A stretch of DNA of 64,000 nt from Dryomyza anilis (taxonomy: Eukaryota > Arthropoda > Insecta > Diptera > Dryomyzidae), in the NCBI GenBank assembly GCA_951804985.1, contig OX638133.1, positions 76,018,367 through 76,082,366 on the forward strand. The letters are read 5' to 3'. Below the pieces are notes generated by a model, which worked only from the letters and a program-made list of their open reading frames with translations, was not told the origin of the DNA and did no database searches. Below are positions 19,586 through 32,135 of this stretch, piece after piece (within the stretch, counting starts at the first letter, position 1; every line of letters begins with the position of its first letter). The position numbers and the translations under genes were made by a program.

Positions 19586-22500
19586 CCTAAATTTAACCAA
19601 ATTTCAAGCGAATTTTAAATTGACTTTGTTTGATCGATTTGCGGATAGAATGACGCGGTTCAAATATTTTATTATTTAAAGAACTTTTTTTATTATCAAT
19701 CACAACTTTGTTGCACAAAGATGTAAAAAAAACCTCGACGTGATATAAAATTCTGTAAATTAAGATATTCATTGTTTTTCAATGCATATCCAAAAATATA
19801 CATGACAAATTTTGTATATTAAATTTGAATTTTGTAGCACGGTTTAGTATTACTTTCAAAAAATACCGTATTAAAAACAAATTAAACTGTTTTTTAAAAT
19901 ATTTATATTTGTATTATATTTTATTTAGGTTTAAATATATATTATAAAAATTGAATTTCATTATATAAGATTGGTACCTTCACTAAGCGATTTATTTTAC
20001 ATTTATTTAAATAGTTCTCGTAAATGCAAAAATTATATTATATACTAATACAAGTAACAATTACGATAAATTGAATTTGTGAAAAACATAATTTAATAAT
20101 TTTACCAAAAATTTAAACACATAACTTTAAAACATTTAGCGACTTGGCACCATATATGATATATGCTGACATATTATGTCTGCAAAGTTTGTCATATTTG
20201 AATTAAAAATAATGAAGACTTCAATGAAGTCTTAAATTACAAAGAATGTCAAGCTTTGATGTCAACTTAAGTAAACTTAAAAAAATCAATGGAGATATCT
20301 TTAAAATTTTTACGTTGAAAAAGTTTCTTGGAAACACTTCGATGTAATTTAATGATATTTTTTTTTTTGAAATTTAAATAATGTAAATTTAATTTGATAA
20401 AAATAAATACATAATTTAAATGTTGCGCATTCAAAGTTTTCTAAATACGTCACCATTACAATTAAAATTACAAAGCAAACACAACATGTGTCCTTAGCAT
20501 CAATAAGGAAAACCACAGAGTAGCGACCACATCATTTACATAAACAAATGGTGGTCCCAGCAAACCGCAGTCATCGCGTCAATTGGCAAATGCTAGATGA
20601 CGCATTTGGTACTCAAACCCTTACCACAGGGACACCCATTATCGCATCCTATTCAGTCGTTTACCACAGTGTATAACTAGACGTAAAATAAATTTGCAAG
20701 TAATAAAATCAAAATCAACAATGCAAATACTACGAGAAATTATAGAAATGCTTTACAATTTTAATCAAAATGTAAATTAATGCCTCAACTAAACATCGGT
20801 GCATATGAGTACATTGAGTATATCGTATGTACTCGAAGTACTGTTGGCTGCCAACTGCGGTGGGCGAACTCGAAAAACTACCGGAAATAATGTATTTTTT
20901 ATGCAAATTTTGTTTGATTTTTTAATTTCAGACATTCGTTAGACATGAATTTGTAGAAATCTAATCTAAGCACCCGCGGGACATCAAGTGGAAGTAAGTT
21001 TAAGAATGCAACAAATTATTGCTAACTGTACACGGACAAAACAAATATGTTTACCACAAGTAAAGTGTGATTGCTATGAAGGTTCGTATATTGGTTTTTA
21101 AACGAAGACTCTCGTTTTGAATAAAAAAATATAATAAATTGATAACAATTAGACTAAGTCTATGAAAGGTAAATACCCATAAAAATGGAATTTATTAAAA
21201 TTCGACAATTATATTTCACACACCTAGAGGTCAGTTTCAAAAGCTTAAGGCTAAGCTCCTAATGTCAAAATTAATCTATTTTTCGAATAATATATTAAGT
21301 CTTAAACACTGCAAACACTTTTAATATAAACACTTGAGAAACATGTATGGTTTTTGTGAATTACTTCACACATGTATAGTCTACATTTCTGTCACACACA
21401 TCTACTTTAAACTGTTGCCGAACTGCGTTGGCAGCTGTGTAAATTGCCACTTCAATAGGAAAACAATTTAAAACACTATAGTCATCATTTTTTATTTTTC
21501 AACTTTAAATTGACCATTTATTTTTTTAAGGAACAAATAATAAAAGTCTTTTACACGCAGTAAAAGTAACAAAATAAAAAGAATATATTTTGTAAAGTTT
21601 ACCAAGTATGTGTATGATAAGAAAAAATAAGACTAACAAATAATAGAAGTGTCAATGTTGCAAAAAAAGCTAGTGACAACACCATGCACTCGAATTCTAC
21701 CATAAAAGAGTTAAACTTTTTAAGACATTTTTTTTTTGATTTGTTTGTTAAAACATTTTTGCTGACAGCAAACTTTAAGAGTGGCAGCCTGTGAAATTTC
21801 AATGATTTCTTCTTTTTCTTAAGATTTTCTTTACAATTGGTTTAGAGGTGATTTTGCGGAACATATTTAAACAGTACATTCTAAAGAGATAAAATTCACA
21901 AACGTAAATAGTACATAACAGGCCTATAAATATTAGGTTACATTTTGTACAACTTTTTAATTTTAGTATGGCTCAACAAAATATTAGTTAAAGTTATGAA
22001 GAATATAAAATATTTGCCAGAATCCAAGTAGAAATTTTCCTAATCATGTCTCCTCTGATAATGGTCAATTATTTTGGTTTGGTTATGACAAGGAATATAT
22101 ACAACGATTATTTCCCGATCATAATTCTAAAATAATTTTAACTAGGAAATATAGTATATATGGCGTTTTAGTTTTCTCACACAATTCTTTATGAGTATGA
22201 CTAGAAAACAATAAAATAATTAGTTCTCTATCAAAGCACATTATTTTTATATAATGTATATGTATATTCAGCATACCTTTAGAATTGATTGACAATCGCA
22301 GTACCATATAAGGAAAAGATTGGTATTCTTTTAGTATCCTTTCTAAATCAATATTTGATGTAGAAGTTAAACTTTTTGTGTGCTTAATTTTTGAAAGATT
22401 CAGTTAATCAAGTGATATTAATATAGAACCATTTTCAATTTGTTTCCATTTTTATCAGAATTTGTTCATACAAAGTTTTGAAGATACAAAATCTAGAAAT

Positions 22501-22873
22501 ATGTTCACCATATCTATGACGTACATATATTGTATGTCCAATATCCATACAAATTTTCTAGTTATGGTTTGTGAAGGGCTTGTGTTTGTGTATAAGCTAA
22601 TATAGATTTGGGAATAAACTATATTATCGAATATATGTTCGAAATATAATAGAACCTATTTACAATCGAATTGTTCCAATCTGAATTATATATTCGTTGG
22701 GTTGCTTTGCGGAAAAATTTGATTCATATAGGAAATTGGTTTATAGAAGCAGAGATGAAATCGATAGGCGTCGTCGTTATTTACGCTATTATGCAATGTC
22801 CAATGTAATTTGTTTTTAAATGAAAAAAAGTTGGATACTAATCTGAAGACACTCTAAATTTTAAACAAATATT
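19586..22873. other. AT-rich DNA with one GC-balanced island
   Basis: No supported gene. The 20470-20680 segment (ACCACAGAGTAGCGACCACA ... CATTTGGTACTCAAACCC) is more balanced in composition than its surroundings and could be an enhancer or UTR. The 20790-20890 and 21390-21460 segments are similar but shorter. ORFs at 21599-21802 and 22119-22307 are probably chance. Confidence 0.4.
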
Positions 22874-23303
22874 CCCTAGTAGAAATTTGCCCGATGCGCC
22901 ATCGGGAAATGATCGGGTTTTCGTTGGGTAAGCCCTATTAGAGAAAATATGATCATTGCCTTTGCATGCTTTTATCATGCTTACCATACCAGGGTTTACA
23001 TTATCTAAATAGTCAATGGTCCGATCATAGCTACATTATTTGTTCCTCATAACGAAATTAGCATTAGACAATGATCGAGATTTAATGAGAGAAACCCTAT
23101 TATGCTCGTGCTCTGACAAGGCAATTGTCGGGTAAATAATAAAATGGGGAATTGCCCGATCAGCACATAATCATGGCCTGAGTTTAGTACATGATCTGGA
23201 CCCTGCGTTACAAAGGCATTATGGGCCTCGTCATATCCCGATCATCTTAAATAATGACATGATCACTTCATGACGATGGCCCTACCTAAATTTCTACTAG
23301 GGT
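22874..23303. mobile_element. MITE with CCCTAGTAGAAATTT terminal inverted repeats
   Basis: CCCTAGTAGAAATTT at 22874 and AAATTTCTACTAGGG at 23289-23303 are perfect 15-bp inverted ends. The 430-bp interior is rich in ATCGGG/CCCGAT and ATGATC words (CCCGATGCGCCATCGGG is itself palindromic). I could not find a clear target duplication. No ORF. Confidence 0.8.
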
Positions 23304-24530
23304 TTGTCAAAATGTAGCTACAGACGTATAAAATGTCTTTTATCCAATCGTGGAACACGCAGTCGTTTGTAAGTACGAGCCGCTTATGTTGGCTTCCAAC
23401 AGATATAAAAATATATTTCTCCATACATTGTCTTATAGTATTCTACATTGGAAGCTCTTATACCTGAAATGAGTCCCACCATGCGGGAAACAGATTTTAA
23501 AGATGACGTTTACATTTTGACATGTATTACCAAAATTGAGAAATTTGACAGTATCCTATTTATTTTTAATTATTGAAGAAAAATGCAATGATTAAAGCAC
23601 ACTACACTAAAGAGGACATTTTCATTCAAAAGTTCAACAAATTCTCCACAGATTACAAAATATTTGTTTTTGTACCATAAGTACACAATTAATTATAAAT
23701 CATACAAATATATTCAAAAAGTACTATTTTGTTCCGCATTAATACACGGTATCCGGGTCAACAATGTGTCCATTACTTTCCACAAAAAATAATAGATCCA
23801 TTTGTATTAGCTACTCACAAAATTTGAACTAAATTCACGACATTTTAAAAATGCCACATATACATCTTTTCTGTGAAAATTTGCAGAAAATGTATTCTCT
23901 AATTAAAAAAAAAACGTTTGAGTTAAAATATATGTCTATTAATTAATTTTTATATATTTTATTATTTCCTATATATAAAACGTAAATATTATTAAGGCAG
24001 TGGTATTAAAACCTAAAAGTATACAAAATACCCATGACATAAATCTCTACCTATTTAAAAAATTCGACAAAATAAATTCATGAATTGTAACAAAAACTAA
24101 AACAATCAATATTATTTACAGCACAACCTGTAACCTATTTTTGAAAATTTATAACAAAAGAAAAATGTTGCCTTTTTTCAAACTCCGTCGGAACAAAGAA
24201 AGCTCTACATTTTCAATTGTTTTAATTGTTTGTGGTTCAGATTGTAACATAAACGACTGTTAGCTGAACAATAAAATTGATGTTTTTTTTTCAAATTGAA
24301 GGATCAAACATACAAATCTCTATAAAATACACCAGAACTGAGGCCATACAAAAAAAAAAAGATAGAAAAACCCTAAAATAAACTTTTTCCAAACAGATTA
24401 AAGAAAATGAAAAAATAACAAAAACCTGATGAAATGTTTGACTCAAAAAAATCGTAAAAAACATTAAAAAAAATTAGAAATTTTTGAAATAAATAAACGA
24501 ACGATACAACATGCAAATTGTATCTGGAAA
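23304..24530. other. AT-rich non-coding stretch
   Basis: No ORF, RNA gene or repeat that I can support. Confidence 0.5.
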
Positions 24531-24960
24531 ACAAAACACGCACCTAGAACAACAATGAAAGATGATGCTGATTGTTGTTGCTGCTGGCTGCAGTAGCAAC
24601 AAATGCACTGAAATTGTTGGCAACGCCGTTAGCTGCAGCCTTAGCCACTGATATGGCAATATTGCTGTGTGGCGTCGCGTCGTTGCCAATGGAATTGATT
24701 GATGACGATTGTGTGGATAATTGTGGGCGCCTATATTCCTTGCAGCAGTTGTAGGAGCTGAATCACCAGCAGCAACAGTTGCTGCCAGTTGCCGACGGTG
24801 GTCCACAGTGCAGCTCAAACTTTTCTCGTCAATTTCAACAATGACGCCGCAGTGTTGCCACGTAGTTACTGCCATTGCGAACCGCTGCCAGGTTATATGT
24901 TTCATGCTATAAATCACGATTTTCTAATAATTTGCCTGCAACAGCGAGAATGGCTGCTGC
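24474..24960. other. exon-like island with CAG/GCT triplets
   Basis: A GC-rich island of about 400 bp (CTGCTGGCTGCAGTAGCA, CAGCAGCAACAGTTGCTGC). The longest frame is minus 24474-24917 (147 aa) with Ala/Thr-rich and Leu-rich parts; plus-strand frames are 60-84 aa. No family is recognised, and the codons look driven by triplet repeats. A host exon, UTR or enhancer is possible. Confidence 0.3.
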
Positions 24961-25502
24961 TTTTGTTATTATGTTTTTATTTTATTTTTTGTTATTCCCT
25001 ACATTTGAAATTATGCTGCACAGTTAGTAAAGCATTTTCATAGGTTTTTTCTAGTCTATTTTTCGATTATTCTGCTGATTTGAGCACGTTTTTGCATAAA
25101 CAAAATTAATGATTACAAGGTAATTGTTTTCTATTATCGCCACTTATAGCCTGTTATCGCGTGGCACATTTAGAAAGCGGTTGAAGTGTAGTCGAGATTC
25201 GGATTTTATAAAATTTGATGTTGATAAATATTTTTAGTATTGTGATTTATAATTTTGTGAACATTTTGTTAGGCTTTGTAAAATTAATTTTTTATTATCA
25301 TTTATAATGAATATTTAATTTTTAATGAAAATTGAATAAGATTTCTTTTTTTTAGTGTAAAATTTTATTTATTAATAAAAATTGCATTTTTTGTGAAAAT
25401 TTTTATTTTTGTAAAAAAAATAATTTTAGTGAAAATTTTAATTTTTTTTTTGAATTTTTTCATTTGTAGTAAAAAAAAAAATTAATTAATTGTTTTTGTT
25501 TT

Positions 25503-25823
25503 ACGACCTGTTTTGATTATTTTAAGATATTGTCTTAACGTGCTCAAGGTCCAATCGGTACAAATTGGGTGTTTTGTACCAACAAATAAAACAACAAACA
25601 ATTGGCAAAATGCATTGAGTGGCAGATCGTACAACTGTTTCAGAGGCATCCAAGCCCCTTCATCAGCGATCTTTCTCTGCAGATTCCACATTTCAAGTCG
25701 CCTAAGTTTTCCTTCTCCAATAAACACAATAAGAATTATGTGCTTTGAAGAAAGAACCAAAAGCAAAAATGTAAAAACTGGATCAACTCAAGATTTTGCC
25801 AAAGTTGTTGTTGCGTGCAGCAA
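25503..25823 (-). pseudogene. gene-fragment-like segment, copy A
   Basis: About 320 bp, and about 94 percent identical by eye to the plus-strand segment at 41029-41335. On the minus strand it reads openly LQRKIADEGAWMPLKQ, then LNAFCQLFVVLFVGTKH, ICTDWTLSTLRQYL. A stop (TGA) precedes the stretch, so any start must be upstream in another exon, or the copy is broken. The opposite strand is also open (105 codons, 25513-25830), so the true coding strand is unsure. I do not recognise the protein. It lies next to AT-rich simple DNA on one side and a truncated Helentron-like copy on the other. Confidence 0.5.
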
Positions 25824-25847
25824 TAAATAAAAAATAAATAACAAAAA

Positions 25848-25919
25848 AGGTATATTAGTAATCTAAGTTATAAGTTTCATTTATCTAGCTCTTCAATTTT
25901 AATAGTAGTAGGGATTTCA

Positions 25920-25961
<42 letters not shown>

Positions 25962-26114
25962 GGACAGACATACAGACGGACAGACGGACATAGCTAAATC
26001 GACTCAGGAGGTCATGCTGATCAAGAATATATATACTTTTCCATACCGGAGATGCTTCCTTCTTAGTGTTACAAACGGCGTACGAAACTGAATATACCCT
26101 TTCACTCTTAGTGT
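25848..26114 (-). mobile_element. truncated Helentron-like element, copy B1
   Basis: Contains a (CAGA)n tract at about 25921-25990, ACATAGCTAAATCGACTC, AGAATATATATACTTTTCC and CCCTTTCACTCTTAGTGT. Closely matches the left 270 bp of copy B2 (27186-27475) but lacks the final GGGTATAAA and the opposite hairpin end. Confidence 0.8.
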
Positions 26115-26309
26115 ATCTATATATCTATATTTTTTTATTTAAGAAATTAGAAGGTTTTTAATTGTACGAATGTAACGCCCCTCTCAATGGAATGCGCCAG
26201 TAAAAATTTGATTTTTTTGTGAAAAATTAAATACAAAATTAAATTGGCTCATTTTTGGTTTACGTTGTTCAAAAATTAAGGAAATAAAATATTTATTTTT
26301 ATTTACGGG

Positions 26310-26470
26310 ACCGACAGTAAAGAACCGGAATCGGACCAATTTCAATTTTTGAAACCGAAATCGGAACCGTTATTAAAAAAATTGTGGTATAGGAACCCTT
26401 TCATATAGATATATATTTTTTGTTTGCCCGGATACTGAACCCCTATATATCCATGGGAATTAGTCCCTAT
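26310..26470 (+). repeat. GGAACCGG-type repeat (locus 4)
   Basis: GGGACCGACAGTAAAGAACC, GGAATCGGACC, TTTTTGAAACCG and ATCGGAACCGTTATTAAAAA in the same order as at 16.7 kb. About one unit. Confidence 0.7.
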
Positions 26471-26728
26471 TTAGTTATAACATAAACTGCAAAAGAACAT
26501 AAGTAAAATAAAGGTTTATTTAACAATAAAATTGATACTTGATCCAGAGAACATCTACATAATATGACGCTATCAACTGTTTTTTTTTTCTATTACACTC
26601 AACGCATAATAATTTATCTCAATCAGAGACGTCGATCGCATTACCATTCAATGACGGTAACTAAAAAATTCTTTAATAAAAAAAAGAATATATATACACT
26701 TAACTAATTCATGGTATAATACAAAGTT

Positions 26729-27262
26729 AACCAGTTGGGAAGGTTAGATCACATGGGAAATTTTAAAGTAGGTGTAATTATGATAGTTAGGATTATCAAA
26801 ATTATAGTCGGTCTAAGCCGACTATAAATACCCTACACATATGTGTGGTTACCATTCAAAGTGATATATAGGTCACCAGGGTATACGAATCCTGAAAATA
26901 ACTACAAACATTCAATCGCTGAAGAATTTCCATTCATTTGATACCCATATTTACAAATGGGTAGGTGTACCGAATTTCGATTTTTTTTGGTGAGCCACAA
27001 GTCTTTTCGCCGGAAAACATTATTATCATGTATTTGAGCATGATGTCAATATATATTTGACCAAAAAAGTTTACCTAAGCACGTATACATAAAAATTGAT
27101 CTTTATCTGAGGTATTTGATGAGGTATTTGAACAAAAGTGGTCGGATCATAGGTCACAATGGACCGATCTCGCCAAAAGACAGCATTGGTATATTAGTAA
27201 TCTAAGTTGTAAGTTTCATTTACCTAGCTCTTCAATTTTAAAAGTAGTAGGGATTTCAACAG

Positions 27263-27312
<50 letters not shown>

Positions 27313-27476
27313 GGACAGACAGACGGACAGACAGACGGACATCGCTAAATCGACTCAGGAGGTCATGCTGATCAAGAATATATATACTTTTCCATACCGG
27401 AGATGCTTCCTTCTGGGTGTTACAAACGGCGTACCAAACTGAATATACCCTTTCACTCTTAGTGTAGGGTATAAAA
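26729..27476 (-). mobile_element. Helentron-like element, copy B2, near full length
   Basis: On the plus strand it starts with CCAGTTGGGAAGGTTAGATC, then a hairpin TATAGTCGGTCTAAGCCGAC (about 26805-26827) and CCCTACACATATGTG, and ends with a (CAGA)n tract (27259-27340) and TTAGTGTAGGGTATAAA. The ends match the A copies while the interior differs, so it is a sister subfamily. Confidence 0.8.
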
Positions 27477-28612
27477 ATACGAAACACGTAGCACACAGCG
27501 GAACCGAAAAGCAGCGAAGCTGTCAATTTCACATTTTGCAATGACAGCTCGACTGTGCCTCAATGTGTAGGAGCAACATACACTTAATCGCCATTTAAGG
27601 ATCAATGTCACAAAGTGTGAGACGTGATGTTGTCAATGATGTTCGATATTTAACTAGCTGTAAAAGTGGCAAAAATTAACATGGTAATGAAAAAATATAA
27701 AAAGAATTTTGATCACATTGATGTTTTAAAAGCAGAGCTTAGTGAAAAGTTGTTTACTGCAAATATATCTTAATTGCCCAGCGATATTCTTTGGCCATAG
27801 TTCAATGATATTCTTAATTTTCTAATAACCAGATTCTGAAACTTTATTAGTGTTATAATCATTTTCTAATCATAATCTTTTTATTCTTAATGCAATTATA
27901 ATAACAGTAATATAATAATAATATGTTTGTTGTAAACAATATTGTTATTTTCTTTTATTTCAAAATATTATATTTTATTACTTTTTATTAAAAAATAATG
28001 TATTCAACTTTAGCTTTGCATTAGAAAAAGTCACTTTAATTAATTCGGTGTTAGTTAGCTTTTTATTATGTTTTCAGCGTAATTATCTTTGCTGTTTATT
28101 CTTGGTTACGGGTGGTCAGTTCTGTTGAAAAGTTTTCAAAGTAATGCCGCCAATGTCAACTTGAATACTAATGACTTTTTTAAACGCTATGCAAATGTAT
28201 TGCAGTAAACATTTCTTATACCTACCTTGTGTTAACCTTACAATATTACATTTACAATACTAATATTGCGATATTAATGTATAGAATTTATATACGAATT
28301 CAAAATTTAAAATATATTTACAAAAAAGTTATATTAAGGGTAAAAATCTTTATTATGAAACCTTTGTAATATTCCTATTATATTTATGTACCTATTTATT
28401 TTATTTTTCGGATTTATTTTTTAACCATCATTTTTTTTGCACCACGAAATATCCCACGATTAAATAATCCCACCATGTGAAAAATCTATATATTTATATA
28501 TTCAACAAAACATTAAAAATTGTTGAATATCCCTAGTACAAATTTACTCTATTAGGATAGACATGATTATGTCTATGTAAAAGGTCGGGGTCTGAAAAAT
28601 GAAAAAATTAAT
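27477..28612. other. AT-rich non-coding stretch
   Basis: Nothing recognisable. Slightly GC-richer at 27480-27660 without an open frame of note. Confidence 0.45.
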
Positions 28613-28614
28613 GC

Positions 28615-28658
<44 letters not shown>

Positions 28659-28659
28659 A
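28613..28659 (+). repeat. (CTAT)n microsatellite
   Basis: About 12 uninterrupted tetranucleotide units. Confidence 0.98.
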
Positions 28660-28715
28660 AATTTCAAAACGATATAACTCGGCATTTACACCAGCTAACA
28701 GGATAAGCTAAGAGG

Positions 28716-29640
28716 ATAAGACATAAAACCTAAATACAAAAATAAAACACAAAAACAAATGCAATAACACAAAACTCAATCAATAACACGAAAACAGCAG
28801 CACAAAAAAAAATAAAAACATATGACAAAAGCAAATAAAAAGAACAAAAGCAGAAACACAAAAGAAAAAACACAACATCAAAAACACTAAAAGCAAAAAC
28901 ACAAAAATAAAAGCAAAAACAACATAAAAAACACAAACGAAAAGTACAACAAAAATACAAAAAAAAAAAAAATGCAAAAGCACAACATAAAAAGCACAAA
29001 AAATCAAAAGCAAAAGAAAATCACAAAAGCAAAGACAAAAAGAAAAAACACATAAGCAAAATTTAAAAATAAATTCACATGCAAAAGCAAAAATAAAACA
29101 CAAAAACAAATGCAAAAGCACAAAACTAAAGCATTGACTCGTAAACAACAGCAAAATAAAAAAAAAATAAAAACAGATGACAAAAGCAAATTCAAAGAAC
29201 AAAAGCAGAAACACAAAAAAAAGCAAAAACGCAACATCAGCAAAATAAAAAAAAAATAAAAACAGATGACAAAAGCAAATTCAAAGAACAAAAGCAGAAA
29301 CACAAAAACAAAAACAAAAGTAAAAACACAACATCAAAAACACTAAAAGCAAAAACACAAAAATAAAAGCAAAAACACAAAGGACAACAAAACATAAAAA
29401 AAAGCAAATGCAAAACCACAAAAGCAAAAGCACAACATACAAAAATTAAGCAAAAATTAAAAATAAACTCATACAAAAATACAAAATCAAACACATAAAA
29501 AAAAGCAAAAACCAAACCAAAAATAAAAAACATAAACATAAAAACAAAAATAAAAGTAAAACATAAAGTAAAAGCAAACATTAAAAACAAATTCAAAAAC
29601 ACAAACCAAAAACACAAAAACAAAATACAAGAGAAAAACT
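28716..29640. repeat. A/C-rich strand-asymmetric low-complexity tract
   Basis: About 925 bp built from AAAAACACAAAAGCAAA-like words with few T or G residues outside GCAAA and ACAT. Longer blocks recur (for example CAAAATAAAAAAAAAATAAA and CAAATTCAAAGAACAAAAGC at about 29150-29200 and 29240-29295), showing local duplication. The F/C/L-rich minus-strand frames across it are artefacts of composition. Confidence 0.9.
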
Positions 29641-29884
29641 CACAAAAAACGGACATTAATTTATAGAGGAGGCCAAAAAAAAAAAATAAAAAAATAAACA
29701 AATTTTGTTTTAGACCTGTTTAATTTATTTCCTGGAAAATCGGAATTAAATTATTAAAAAAATGTTTCAGTAAGAGGTATTTTCTGTTTTTTTTTAACCA
29801 TTTTAAGCTATATGTCGAAGAAATGGAATTTGTATTAAAAAAAATATTATGTGAATTATAAAAACAAAATCTTAATAGTAATGA

Positions 29885-30250
29885 GACTTATTTTTTGTTT
29901 TATGTTTTCGTGTTTTTGCTTTTGTTACATATTTATTTGTTAGTGTTTTTGCTCATTAAGTGTTTGTTTTATATTTTTGTATATATCTTTTGTTTTTGTT
30001 TTGTTTTTATGTGTTATTTATGTGTTAGCCTTTTGTGTTTATCTCGTTTTTGTTTTACTTTTGTTTTCATTGTTTAAATTTCTTTTTTTTTAGTTTTTCT
30101 GTTTTTGATGTTGATTTTGTTTTTGAAATTGACTTTTACTTTCTGTTTTTGTTTTTAATTTTTTTGTTTTTACTTTATTCTTTTGATATTGTTTTTGAGT
30201 TTTTACTTATGTTTTTGTATTTTTACTTACATTTTTGTATTTTGTTCATT
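29885..30250. repeat. T/G-rich tract, complementary in kind to 28716-29640
   Basis: TTTTTGTTTTTG-type words over about 365 bp, the reverse-complement composition of the A/C-rich tract 250 bp upstream. Confidence 0.85.
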
Positions 30251-31019
30251 GTTCAAAGGTTCCGATATTTATTTAATCTAGCTAGTTTAATTTGTTAAGT
30301 ACTTTAACACATAAAGCATTCAGACATTTATCACTTGAACAGTTTTAATTTGTCGAGTTAATGAGTATTTCAAAAGGATTCTGTGGCATAGTCTTTTGCA
30401 ATTGTATTTTAAAAACAGTGTCTCGTTTTTTTTCTTTGCTTTCAGCATAAATGTAGATTGAAATTGCCTAATGGTTTGGAAATGGCATCGTCTAAGAACA
30501 GAGCACTTTAATAAATCACACGGTTCGGAGGAATATCGTACATTTAAGATATTTTATTTGTGGTGGCAATAAATGAAAATTTTTGTGGTATAGGTATTTG
30601 TTGGTTAGAAAAGAAAATGTTTAATGTTTTTAAATAGAAAAAAAATTGTAATATGAGTACTTACTGATTAAATTGAATATATGTAATAACTATAATCATC
30701 ATTTAAAAATTTAATTTAATTTCAAAAATTATTAAGAAATTTTCCGGCATTAATTCAGAAAGAACTGTATATAAATTTCTACTATTTTTTTTTGAATTTT
30801 TATTTGGTATTTCGTATACCATAAAAATTGTATTAAAGTAAAGTATTAAAGAAAAGTACTGAGGTAATGACAGACTACATCTTTACAACGGATCGGAATA
30901 TCAAACATTATAAAAGTACATACAGAAATTTAAAACATGTCACTAAAATACATAAATTGAAATTTAAAAAATACATAAATTGAAATATCATACATTTGAA
31001 ATAAAAAAATATTAATTAC
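30251..31019. other. AT-rich non-coding stretch
   Basis: No gene, RNA or repeat identified. Confidence 0.45.
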
Positions 31020-31633
31020 ACATGGGACTGACTTTTATAGTCGGTCGGGCCCAACTATGGAATACACTACACCTTTGGTGGTAATTACAGTGTGGGATAT
31101 TTAATTGTATACCTTAATTTTAAAGTTCTTAATTATGCTGAACAGCCCCACCCTCAGAATATTTTTCACATATCAGAATCTTATATCCCTTTAATTTAAA
31201 AAAAAATAATTGAAAGTATAAACATAGATATTAAAAAAAATATAAAAATAAAAGTGGGCGGACCACGCTTATATTTAAAATTTTGTAAGGCTAATATTTC
31301 CTAGATTTGATTTTAATAATTTACGGCTAAAATTTTCACTATGAAAACCCGGGAAATAATGTTTAAAAAATATGGGCGGATCACGCTCATTTTTGGGCCA
31401 CATATTTCTAGGTAAATTCTAACAATACGTTTTAAATTTTATAACAATATCTTGAATAGATTTCGAGATATTACTTCCTAATGTGTTACATAAAAGTGTC
31501 TTGTATGGGATGTGGGCGTATCCGTTGGCCGATTTGGCTCATTTCCAAAACTAGTTCCTACTTTTGGCTAAACCATACCAAAACGAAATTTCATCATATT
31601 CTGATCAGTATTTCTCAAGATATTACGTTTTCG

Positions 31634-31684
<51 letters not shown>

Positions 31685-31808
31685 GACATGGCTAAACGCA
31701 CTCTGACCAAGAATATATATACTTTTCTATACAGGACACGCCTCCTAAGGGGCGTTACAATATATGCACAAAGTTAATATACCCTGTACCTCTTAGGTGT
31801 AGGGTATA
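31020..31808 (-). mobile_element. Helentron-like element, copy A2
   Basis: Full-length minus copy: hairpin TAGTCGGTCGGGCCCAACTA at about 31038, ATACACTACACCTTTGG, GGGCGGACCACGC and GGGCGGATCACGC blocks, a (CAGA)n tract of about 11 units (31634-31676), and the end CTCTTAGGTGTAGGGTATAAA. A short plus-strand ORF (31481-31777) is not coding. Confidence 0.85.
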
Positions 31809-32133
31809 AATATCAATTACACTATTTGTTTTCAATGTACAAATCAGGAGAATTCCAGTCAAATTCATAATTCTAAAATTGTATGAATAATAGTGGAAAA
31901 TTATCACTTCAATTTAAAAATTGACTTTAATGAAATTAATTTATATTTATTTATACCCTGTACTAAAAATAAAGAAAGGGAGTATTAAAGAAAGGGAGTA
32001 AGTAACACCAATAAGAGACTTTTACAGAACAAAGTAAACATTTTTATAAATCCCTTTTACTTTAATAAAAATTATGCTTTTCTCGCGATACGAATTGTGG
32101 AGCCCTTAGAATTCCGTACAACTACCCAAAAGA
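31809..32133. other. AT-rich gap with a Helentron-like scrap
   Basis: TATACCCTGTACTAAAAATA at about 31951 looks like another element head; AAGAAAGGGAGTATTA is duplicated next to it. Confidence 0.4.
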
Positions 32134-32135
32134 TA

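Noticed and set aside
25920..25980. CRISPR-like or regulatory array
   Set aside because: Simple CAGA tetranucleotide repeat without spacers; organism is a eukaryote.
27224..27541. ORF of 105 codons with LSVRLSV/CLSV repeats
   Set aside because: Translation of the CAGA microsatellite of a Helentron-like copy.
28730..29701. Several Phe/Cys/Leu-rich minus-strand ORFs of 89-154 codons
   Set aside because: Pure consequence of the A/C-rich tract; nonsense composition for a real membrane protein.
29895..30298. Phe-rich plus-strand ORFs
   Set aside because: Same reason, T/G-rich tract.
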